Assembly: GCF_036669915.1 (NCBI RefSeq)
Contig: NC_089320.1
Location: 2,479,129 to 2,543,128, forward strand
DNA: 64,000 nt
Reading direction: 5' to 3'
Source: Pocillopora verrucosa
Lineage: Eukaryota; Cnidaria; Anthozoa; Scleractinia; Pocilloporidae
Part shown: one piece after another, positions 10,874-22,800 of the stretch
Numbering within the stretch: position 1 is the first letter of the stretch
Layout: each line of letters starts with the position of its first letter
Translations under genes and position numbers: made by a program
Notes under the pieces: model-generated
What the model was told of the DNA's origin: nothing
Databases searched by the model: none
What the model saw: only the letters and a program-made list of their open reading frames with translations

Positions 10874-13800
10874 ATGATACTTTCAGTGGAGAAAATGAGT
10901 CGTAAAGTCATTTCTCCAACGATGCGATCGAGTTCGAATTCATCGCCACAACACACTTTTGAGGTGATGCAGCGTCGGTTACAAATGGCTGAAGAAGAGA
11001 CGAAAAAGTTAGTGGATCAACTGGCCGATTACGGTTTTAGCAGAGATCGCCCCGAGAATGAAGAAAATGGTAAAAGTGGGAGAATTAATCCCGTTCAACC
11101 ATTCAAAGCCACGGGATCGATCTCCCCAGAAACAGAAATTCTTCAACGAAATTATGAACAAATGGTTTCAAGAGTTTGTCGCGCTGAAAGTACAATTCAA
11201 TCATTAAAACTTGCAATGTGTAGTCTTGAGGCCGAAAAGAATCTTGCCATGATAGATAAGGAGCCAGATATGGCGCCTCTTCCTAAAGATACGTACGAGA
11301 ATGAGATTAAAAAACTTCGAAAGGACTTGCATCGGTACAAAAAAGAATTGGAGACTTGTGAGAAAGAGAAAAAGGAAAGCCAGACTGTGGTGAAGCGACT
11401 TGCTTCGGAGCTGGACACATCTACTCAAATTAACGAACAGAATAGATTGAAAATGGAAGAACTCAAGCTAAATAAACAAAAATCAATCAAGAAAATTAAC
11501 GAGGTAGGTAAAGACCTCAACGATGCCTCTTTGATTTTTTGGTGATATTTGCCGATTCCAAGGCGGCAAAAGAACTTAGCAAGCTTTAATTTGAACTATT
11601 CTTGTGGGCCTGTAAAAGTTCAAAGCTATGCTTTTTTCCATGCAGTTTTTTAGCAGTCAGCCATGATGACAGTATTTCCAGCTCCACTTTTAACCTTAAT
11701 CCCTAAGATCTGATAGTTAATTCTCCCCCTTAGCTGCTTGACATTTCCTTGTAAATGACTTTACTTTTTTACAATTTAATGACAAGAGAGACTAAGAAAC
11801 ATAAAGAATGCCATAAGGATGGTCAGCAAAAGGGTCACAGACCCCATACAAGATTGACCACCTTAAACTTAAGAAAAAAGAAAAAAATTAGAAAAGGGAG
11901 TTATGGATATAAAAAAGTAAAACTGATAAAAACTGATAATCGGCATATAAAAATGTATAGAAATATTCAAGAGATTATGAAGCAGCCAAGAAATAAGCTA
12001 CATGTACTCCCTTCTTAGAACTGAAAAATACTTGGAGCACAACATAATTAGTTACAAGAATTTGATGCACAATCAAGATAACTTCTACCTGATAGGTTAG
12101 AGTATTCTCATTAACCGTTAGCTGTATGATTTGGGAATATCATAGAGAGAAGTTACATGTTAATCTCTCCTGGGAGGGCTAAACAGCTGGAGTTGAAGCA
12201 TGCAAGTCAACATGAAATAATTTTTTTTTTCTCCCTTAGCTTACAGATGAATTAAACAGAGAAAAAGATCTTCGATCAAGTCTTGAAGAATCGCATCTCT
12301 CTCTTCTTCAAAGAGTATCAGATATGGAAAAGATTGTAGAGTCTGGACGGGGGGATGTTCAGACATTAGCGCAGGACTGCCAAACACTGAGGAGGGAGGC
12401 TGTGTCAGCCAGGGAAGAGTTGGAGAAGGTGCAGCAAGCTAAGGGGCAACTGGAAGTCCTTGTCACTCAACTTCAGGAAGATACAGGTGTAGTATATCCA
12501 ACTAGATCAACAATGAAATTTTCATCAGCTTGCATTACAAAGCACTGGAGAATTTTCTGTTTCATTGGCAGATTTTTACATAATGTAATTCTCTGATTCA
12601 TTGATTAAAAAATGAGAAAAGGGTTACAAAACAGTATTCAGCACTTGAATCAATTAGCTTATTCAGCCAGAGCTTATCGCAGTTTCCACTATGATAACAT
12701 GAAGCAACAAGGAGTATTACAACTCCCCCCTGGATGGGATGCAAGTCCATCCCAAGGTTACCCCCAGCATTTCATCAGGCTTCCCTGACAGTTAGCCACT
12801 ATCCTTTTGTACTCATGATGGAGAGAGAGTCACTGTGAGAGAGAAGTGTTTTGCTCAAAAACATAACACAATGACTTGGCAAGATCTTGAGCTTGGACCT
12901 CTCAATCTGAAGTCCAGTGCACTGACTGCAGGGCCATCAGGTTACTCACTACTAAACAATATTGCTGAATAATTTGATATCATATTATATCAGTATACTG
13001 GTTTTCTAACTATTCATAATAATTATGATATATTATTTTGTCTTCTTATTTTACAGTAAACTCTGATTCTCAACTTGCTACTCTGACAGTGGAGAGAAAG
13101 GTTTGTCTCACTTTACCAAAGACCAAATTCTCAGAACTAGCATTATAAGAAGTGTTTATCACACAGTAAGGAGAATTACTTATTCATGAGTAAATGGGAG
13201 TGATTGGGAGGATGGATACAAGTTAGTGATGATTTAGATGCAGACTTATCAATCGAAGATCTGTTTTGCTCCTATAGACTTTAAATGCAGATGTAACAAA
13301 ATTCAGGAATGAGAACAAGGAACTGAGACAACAATTTGAAGTTCTTCGCAAGAGTTATGAAGATCTTAAGGTAAAAAGCTGGCTCTTGTAGAATCTGTAG
13401 ATGTCATTCTCAATATCAACTTGCTTTTCAATGTGGAAAAATTTTGTTAATCAGCATATTGAAGTCAGTTATTGAAAGTAGTACTAAATTAAGCTCGTCT
13501 TTCTTTTCATTTAAATTTTAACCAGTTTTCTTGCGCTACAATTTCAGGGAGCTCATGAGAAAATTCTTATGGAACATTATAAAACCAGTGATACACTGAA
13601 GACAATGACTGCAGACAACAAAGTGCTTGTCTCACAACACCAGGGTGCTTTGCAACGAGAACGAGACCAGTGGAATAATCGAATGGCTGAACAGGAGAGA
13701 GAATTGGAGAGATACAGACATGAAATAGCACAAGAAGTGGCCAGAGAAAAAGAAAAACAAAATCACATGGAAAATGAAAGGTAAACATGAGTTGTCTGCA

Positions 13801-16800
13801 AGTATTGTGCTTACAATGTCACGTGTCTGTATTATAATATGTCATGCAATTGATAGGATTTGATTTTCCCTTTGATGCCTAAGATTGATTGGTTTGCAAT
13901 TTCTCCTTACAGATCCTCTTTTAATCAAAGGTCATGAGAATAAAGGAAATGATCACCAAATAAATCCTTTAACTCCCAGAAGTGATAAACATGTGATTTC
14001 TTCCCTAAAACATCTATATTTAATCCAGCAAACATGCAGCGAGAATAATCAAACTTGTCAGGTATAAGTTGTTCTCTTGATCTAACACCAAATTCTCATG
14101 ACTAATTTATAAGGAAATGTGTAGAAGTCAGAGGGAAGAATTAACTACCAGATCTTGAGATTTAAGAAGCTCCTGATTGTCAAATAAATTCACCTTGTCA
14201 ACACCATTTGGAGAATGTGAATACTTATACTAGGATGAAAGGAGTTACAGTCCTGCATCTAAATGTATGAATTTTTGTCATTCACCTTTTGTTAACCTTT
14301 ACTTTTATCCAGATATACTCTTAAAGAAGAGATCAATAAGCTTCACAGGCAGCTGTTAGATGATAGAGGGAAGACTGACAGACTGAAACAGGAATTTGTA
14401 AGTTTTTAACTGTAAAAAAAGAGCTATTAATTCTATATTTTCTGTATTTACTAGCTTAACTCTTTGCCACCTTAGAGCGACTAGCATCTAATTTCTCCCA
14501 AAATATTTCCCCTGAATCCCACAGTAGGGTGAGAAGAACAGAGGAAATGATCACCAACTAAAATGATTGTCAAATAAATTCTCCTTATCAGCACCTTAGG
14601 AGATGTATAGAGAACAGTATGGAGAATATAGGGGATGGCATCTTCTGACGTTTCTGCTCTCAAATGAGGCACATACAGTAATCAAGAGTAGTGCTCTTGA
14701 AATCAAGTTAAATACGGTGCCTGGATGTTTGATTTCTTTTAATTGTGAGCTGACTTAGTTCTTTATGGCACTTTTCAAGATTTTCTCTCTTAGTGCAACT
14801 CCTGAAGCTTTGAGTAAAGTTAGCTTCATATCGCTAATTTTCAGGACAGAGAGGTATTTACTCTACAAGCCAAGATAGAGGAATTGACCAGGGAAAGAGA
14901 GAATTTGACCAAAGAAAATGATGTCGTAAGAAATGAGGTACACTCACATGTGCATTTAGAACTTATTATCAGTGTGTGAAAATTAGGCACCAAATAATGG
15001 CTGTGTCTTCATAAATTGTCATTGATATTTCAGGTGAACCAAGCTGTTAGCGACTTTTCAAATGAAAGGGACAAAGTTGTTGGAAAACTGAAAGATGCTG
15101 AGGTAATTAAACATGAAACTTCAACTTCAGGCTTTTGCTCATCGCTCGCATTTTTCCGCGCCCACAGGGGGCTCGGAAAAATAAAATGCAACTCGCAAAA
15201 TAACCGCCCCTATTTTATGTTAAACCACCGATCGAATGAGGTGTGTCCCTGGCAATTCAGTGGTACCTATTGTCACAGAGAAAGTGTTATCTTTTAACTT
15301 AGAACTTTATTTACACTACTAACACACACAAGCTGGTTTAAGCAAAAAGCATAGATAAAAGTTAAGTTAACCGAGATAAAAAATTATCAACAAAAATGAA
15401 TACAAACGAAACTAAAGTAAAATACTTACACTGGTTATGCCTAATTACAATCGCGAATAACTTCTATGTTGAAGAAGACTTTCGGACAGAGAACTGCGCC
15501 AAGCGCGACTTAAGGTAAAAGAGACTGGCTTTAAATCTAAGAGGACTGCGTTATTACGTGCGGTATGAAAACGCACGAAAACGTTGTAACTGACGAAGAA
15601 AAACGATAGCAAACTTAACAAAAAACACCGAGGAGGAAGTATGATAAAATAAAGGGCGAAATAATTAGAAAGCGGTTTAGATCTGACACCTATCGTTGTT
15701 CTTGATAGTGGTGAGTTAAGTGTCCTACACAGACACGGAGTCAAGCGCTCTAACCGCTTGGCTACCGCGCCTCTCATGGACCTGTATTTGCACAACTAAC
15801 GTATTATCGTCTTCTTATTTGCTAAATTTATTTTCTAATCAGGGAGAGATCCATGGTCTGGAAGAATCAAAGAAGTTGCTTGAAGAGGAAAATGAGAAAC
15901 TACTGGAAAGAATTTGTGCCCTTGAAGAAAAACAGGTACTAATGCAGTCAGGATCCGCCTCACTGCGACATACGAAAACGTGAAGTTTCAAAGAAGTTTC
16001 TATGCTTCATCGGATGCGCTCTCGTGAACGATCATCATTTGAGTGCATAGAAGCACTGTGAAAAATATTGACTGACGTTTCGTTTCTCGAGCATTGATTT
16101 ACATGAAGAACGTTGCCAAGACTAAAATTCTGGTTGCCGTTGAGTGGTCAATTTTTTATTCTCATTGGTGACAAACTAGTCGCAATTTTGGACCTTTGCA
16201 TTTAATCTCATTGGAGAGTTTCTAGATCAGTATCAATATCTGAGCAAGCAACGCACCTACCCCTCCCCTGACCCAACTACAGTCAACTGTTAACAAGCTA
16301 GGTTAATGTTGGGCTAGGGGAGGGGTAGGTTCGCAGTTGCTCAGATACCAACATTGATCCGAGTTTGTGATATTAAACAGGAACAACTCCTCCATATTTT
16401 AAAATCTTGAATTATTTTACATTAAAGGTCAGCCAAGGCCAAATTGAGGAAGCTATGAAAGGCATGATGGAGTCGAAGAACAGACTAGCTTTTGAGAAGG
16501 GAAGCTTACAGGTAACTGAATATCACGATTGTAAATTATTTAAGCAATTTCTGGTCACTACAGGTTAAAATATGTTCAATGATAAATGTTTGTTACATCA
16601 TTTGATGAATTTAAATCTTAAACGTTTGCAAGTACATTCCGATTTACTGAAACTCTTAGTTTTTTACTCTATGTTCTTCTTTTACATTCTTCAGTCTCGG
16701 GTCGAACATCTTCAGCAAGAATTAAAGTCGTTTGGATCTATAAAGGTACGGGTTACAAATTTGTGTATTAAAAAAATGCAGGGCTCTTCTAAACACTGAC

Positions 16801-19800
16801 GTGTTTAGCCTCGAGCATTTTTTTTGTTGAAGCAGAAAAATAGGACTACGTTCAAAATACTGTGTTTATTATTCAGTTACTGTTTTGTTACAGGCCGAAG
16901 CTGAACAGCTCAGAAAGATCAACACTAACTTACAAAACCAACAGAGCAAGGTATTCTGTTAACCTTTAAAAAAAATTGGTTTTTTTAATTTTATTAATTA
17001 TTTATTAATGTTATTAATTGTTCTGCCCTGTTTGTCCTTCGCTCTTGTCACAAAAAAAATTTTTTCCTTGGACAATTGTCTCTAACTCTCGTAAATGTTG
17101 ATGTTTTCAAACATTTATTACACCTTGGCTTGCAGAACAGAAGGCGATTTTTGGCTTATTTCAGGCAAGTGGAGGGAGCGTGAGACGAGCGCTAAGAGCG
17201 ATAAACGCGCGAGTAAAGGAACGCGAAAATTGAATACTTTTCACGCGCATGCCGCGCCCTTCGCGCTCGTTTCACGTGTGACACTCCGCTCGCTCTCGTC
17301 ACAAACTAACGCCAGTTCAGTTGAAAAACGCACAAAAAAGACATTCTTTGATCTCCTTTGTCTTACTTTTAGAATTTAGTCGAATTGCAGTCATATAAAA
17401 GCACAATAAAGAAACTGGAATCGCAGATAAGAGAGGTAAATTAATTTTCGCTCTGATTCTTAGAAATTGTGTACTATTTTTAACAACACACTAAAATGCA
17501 TTTTCGTAGAATTTGGCATATGATAGATAGCTTATTAAAAATCTTGCAAAATTTTCGTGAGTTTGCAGGGAAAGGGGAACAGTAAATCTGGCTACTTACC
17601 ACGTTTTTCAGCGATTTTGTGAATCATCAACCCAGTCAAAGGGAGTTATTTGACTGCTTATTATATTTTCAGTCAAAATTGTGAGATTTTGTTTGGGGAA
17701 TTACAGATTCTATTTTGTGGAGACAATTATATTCGAACATTTCCGAGGACGCTACGGAGATTTCCGGAGGCAATTAGAATACTTCTAACACTACTACCTA
17801 TTCATTGCTCTGCTTATCGTGGAGGCTTCGCGGAAAGTACGATCTTTCACGAGAATTAAGTTTCCTCGTATTGGCTCTGGTAAAAATCGCTTTGGACAAA
17901 ACTGTTACTTAAAGCTGTAATGGCTAATTTCCTTTTGTCGCTTGGAATAAGTCGGCGGACATGAGCTGACGTGAGATGGTGGATTTTTCGTTCTTGCAGG
18001 GTCAATCAGCACATAGCAGGAAGGATTCTGATCTACGGTCAGTGATCCAGTCCAGAGAGAACGCTTTAAGAGAAGTGGAAAAACTTGTACAACACGCAGA
18101 GAGTTTGGAGAGAAAGTACAATGACAAGGTATTATTGAAACAGTCTCTAATGATTCAATTCAATTTTATTTAATGTATAGGAAATGAGTTCAAAAACATC
18201 GACGGGTATGCAATCTATAATTATCAGTGCGTTTAGTTAGAGTTCTAAATTAAAACTTTCTGGTCAGATCTATTAGTATTAAAGTTTCATGTAGTCTTCT
18301 GAAGGAATCCAGTTTTTTAATTATTGTGGAAAGCGTCCCGAAAAATGAATGGCCTGTTGCGACTAACGTTAACCCTTGAACTCTTGAACAGAATCACCGT
18401 TGAATCAAATGTAAAGGTCATGAGAGAAAAAGTAAATGATCACCAATTTAACAGACTCCTGATTGTCAAACAAATTCTCCTTGTCATTACCACAGGAAAT
18501 TTAAAGAGAACAGTGTGGATAATTTTAATACGTTTGTTGGGGTGTTAAGGGTTAAACGCCCTGAGATTCTCTGGGGCTTCTTTTTTGTTTCATTACTTTG
18601 TACTTTGCTTCTTTCCAGGTCGACTCATTGCAGCGGTCGCTGAACGATGCGCGGGAAAACAGTGGGCGGCTGTCCAGCACGATTGAAAGTTTGATGAAGT
18701 CACACGCAGAGCTACAGGAAGCTATGGAACGGCTTCAAACTGAAATGGGACAGAAAGACAGCGAGGTTAATATACTTCGGAGGGATAAGTGAGTGTTGTT
18801 TAAAAGACGTTAAAGACGCGTTTATACTTCGCAAGTTTTTTCTTAGCAGTGCAGATGGAAATAAATATGACGTGATTTTGCCTGGCAACTTTATAATTTC
18901 TGAAAAAGGACATGCCGGTTTTTGAGGATATAAAGTAGCCAAGGAAAATGCACTGTATTACGATTATCATCACTTTGGATGGCATTGAGAAAATAATAGC
19001 TGACACAATAATAACAAAACAGTCTAAGAAATCACGCAGGCGTGCAAGCGGGCTAAAATACAGTCTAGCCCTTCCCAAATCTCCATTTTAGCCCTAAGAT
19101 AGTCGTGTCTGTTGCTTGGCAGGATTTCCTCTCAGGAGCTCATCAAACAACTACAGTACGAGAATGATGCCTTGCAAAGTAAAATCATCTCCATCGAACA
19201 AACAGAGCTACAAGAGGTGAGTAGGAGGAACTTTAGCTTAAAAGGTGAAAAACTATCCAATCTAGTTGGAAACATAACTCCTTAAAATATTTTTCATCGC
19301 GTTTCTCGCCTATGTAGTCCAGTACATCACCAAAAATTTCTATGTTCACAAAAAATTTAAGAAATTACGTTTGGCTGATAAAAAGGCAAGGCAACTGAAA
19401 GCGGTAAAATCATGTTAGGCACAAGACATGAGAATTGTTTCTGATTGGTTAAGGACGTATCTGATAGGTGATTGGTCAGGATGAAGCCCTCGTTCTCATA
19501 ATTACGCTCTAATCATCATCCCATTTCACGAGCCTCCCCTCTCTGATATGCCTCCCGTCCGTAACTTCAAGTTTCTAATGAACCCTCCCCCCCTCTTCCA
19601 CCCCTTTCCAGTAAGCTCCTCCCCCCTTCGTTCCCTCTAGTTAACAACTTTAACGTAATGGTGTCTGGAATTTTACAGCATCCTTTTTAAACAAATAAGG
19701 CTTTAAGCCAAAGAAATGTGTACTGCATGTGACATTCAATAACTCTGGGCGATCACTAAGGAGAAAATTTACTCTAATTTTAGTTTCCAGGAAATTTCCC

Positions 19801-22800
19801 CCTCACTCCATCGAGTTACCCTAGTCCCCTGATACATTTCTTCTCTGGTAGCCAGGGGAATTTTCAAGCCCCTGGACACCTGTTTGAGTGTTTTTAGAGA
19901 GCGCGTTTTATTTCCCGGTCCTTTTAGTTATTTATCTATCTGATACCGAATAATTTTTTAGCTTAGACCGTTACGTGAAGCGCTCTCCGATGCGCAAGTT
20001 GATCGCGAAGGAATGTCAGTCCAACTGGAAAGACTATTGTCAGCGAACAAAGAACTGCAGGATAACATAGAGGTGCTACAGACAGAGTTAGGAAGAAAGC
20101 AAGTGGAGTTTGAAAAATTGCTGGAAGGAAGGTGTTTTACAATAATTTTCTCATAGTTCCCTGATCGAAGTTTTCATAGGTAGTGTCAAACTTAGAATCG
20201 TCATTTTATTTATGCAAAAGATGTAGAATAATTTTGCTTCTAGGGTCATTCAACTCATAACATTCTCTGTTGCCAGAGATCATCAAATTCGAGAGTCCCG
20301 CGAGCAGAAGGCTGCAGAGGTCGAGGAAAGAGTGGAAGAAGTACTTCGAAGAGGACAAAAGGACTTACAGGAAACTCGGGTGAAACACAAGAAAGAAATG
20401 TCCAAGGTAAAATTATTTTAACAGGATTCTGTGCAATATTGTAAAACCAAAACCAACGTAACCACAACAACAAATCAGAGCTAAGGAAAATATCACAGCG
20501 AGCCAATGAGGATTTGAAGTCAAAACAGACAAAGTGCTCAAGCGCGGGAAAACTGAACGCGGGTAACCAAGTCGCGATTGGTTGTAGTTTTGTACTTGAT
20601 CGGTCGAGAACGAAGCGTGAGCTTTCTGGACCAATCATTTAATCAAAAGACTAGCCTGCTTAAAGGTAACTCAGAGGATGGTGTCTTTAAAATTTATGTT
20701 TCTTTATAGCTAAAGAAAGATCTGGAAGACGCAAACAGTTACAAGAGCAAGTTGAAAGAATCAAACAAAAATCTGGAAGACAAAGTCAAGGAGCTGGAAG
20801 AGCAACTTTCCAAGAACAAATCCAAAGTAAAATCACAGAAAGTGCAGCTGGAACAGCTACGAAAATCTCACAAAGCTAAAGATATGGAAGAGGAGAGTGC
20901 AAAGAGTAAAACTGAGGTAAAAAATATTAAACTCTTTTTTTTTGGAACTGCCTAAGCGCGGGAAAACGCGGGTGCCCAAGTCACGTGTTGGTTCAGTTTT
21001 GCATCTGATTGGTCGAACGGTGGCGAAAGTTTTAATGACCAATTACAGAGCGAAGTAAGGAAAACGATTTTGATGCTGCTCTTTGTTCATTTGTTTGTAA
21101 CATGCAGAAGTACCTTCAATTTGTAAGAGACGATAACATGTTTACAATGTCTGTATCTGGGACCTGAGAAAAACACAAAAAAAGGAGCTGATAAGCTGGG
21201 AAGGAACAAGTAGAGTGTAAGAGATTAAAACGGTCTGCAAATTATGAAATTAAGAACTTTAGGCTAACGTAGGTGCGTGATTGGTCGAACGGAGGCGCAA
21301 GGTTTTTTAAGACCACTCACAGTATGGAGTTAGCATAAACACTTCCCTACGATACAATATTAAATTTGCGGCGTACGTTGAAGTGACGACATTCATGTCA
21401 TCAGGGTTTTGATAATTAATCATAGCTAATTTACTTTTAAGCTATTCAAGAAAGAATTGAACAATTTGGAGCGTGTCAAGAATGAATACATGCGTAAGAA
21501 CAGTGAACAGGTATGCAAGTCTCATATATGTTATACAAATCGTCCTACCAGAATAACAAATACTGCTAAATAACAGTTTGCGAGTTTGCTGCTAGATAAG
21601 GCCACACATGTGCTTGAGTTTGAGTGGTTACTTATGCCCGTAAAGGTTCTTTGAGTTGTGTTTTGTGGTAAAGCAAAGTGGCCTTTTTTATTTGTTAGCA
21701 GTGAATTAACTTAAACTGCACCTAAAGTTCATACTTGTTTCGTCGGAAAATCCAGTATCGTTTCGCTAAATTTTCGTGAAAGTCTCGTAAGCGCGACTAA
21801 AAGAGAGTTTTCCGACTGAAATTTCGGCTATGGGAGACAAATTCGATCTGACATCACATCGGAACTAACAGTTTCGTGCTAACTACACTATATTGTTGGC
21901 TGTTTTTTTAAGTATCTGATTCGATCTCTTTGATTTTGTTGTCGTAGGCCAAAACAATCGGAGAGTTTGTCTCAAAGTTTGCTGATCTACAGACAGAGCT
22001 AGATACATTGATCCAAGCACAAAGGTAAGTAAAAAGAAATCAGATCAAGCTAGGCCCGAAAAACTTCAATTCATTTTGAGTGCATTTTTGTTGCGTGTTG
22101 GTGAACCAAACCTGAGGTAGTCACAACGGCCAATGCTACAACGAACCACTGAGAAGAACAAGGAACGGATTCAGTAACGCGCAGGAAAACGCGAGTTCCA
22201 GAGTTGTAATTTCAGTTTTGAATCTGATTGGTTGAGAATGTAGCGTGAGTCTTCTAGACCAATCACAAAGCGAAGAAGTTAATCAAAGCTCAAGCGTTCC
22301 CGATAGCCAATTGAAAACTGCACAAAATATTGTGGTAACCAAGTGCTTGTTATCTTTGACAGAGAAAAGGATGAAGAACTTGAGCAAGAAAAGAGCCGAA
22401 GAAAAGAGCTGGAACAACGCTATAAGGTGAGTAATGGAAAAAATTAATTCGAGTAAATTTCTCTTTTAAGATCACAAACTTCAAGTGCCTCTCTGAGATA
22501 CTTTGCTCGCTCTGATTGACCCAGATGCAACTGAACATGAGCGTTACTTTTTTAAGTTTTCTTGACTGCAATTTCTTCAATTTGTAGTTTACTAGTGAGG
22601 TTAATATCACCCTTCAGTCAAAGTGTGGTTTACTTCCAAACAAGTAACAAGAAGGCTTCTAAAGTTTGCCCTGTTCGCTTGACAGATGGCTTCCTTGTTC
22701 AGAAGTTAATAGCCCCCAACTAGTTTCTAGTGGAAGTCAAGGGTCGAATCTCGTCAAAACCTGGTCTTTTGTTTGATCGTTTTGGGTGTGCTTTTGAGGA

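Noticed and set aside
11755-12018. 87-codon plus-strand frame within CCDC150 intron 1
   Set aside because: It lies inside a repeat-derived stretch (TTAA-type MITE words on both sides), is highly basic, and is not needed for the CCDC150 frame.
15117-15840. GC-richer block with tRNA-like end in CCDC150 intron 8
   Set aside because: Considered as an exon or a tRNA gene; the tRNA-like part has an A box only and the open frames do not match CCDC150 phase.
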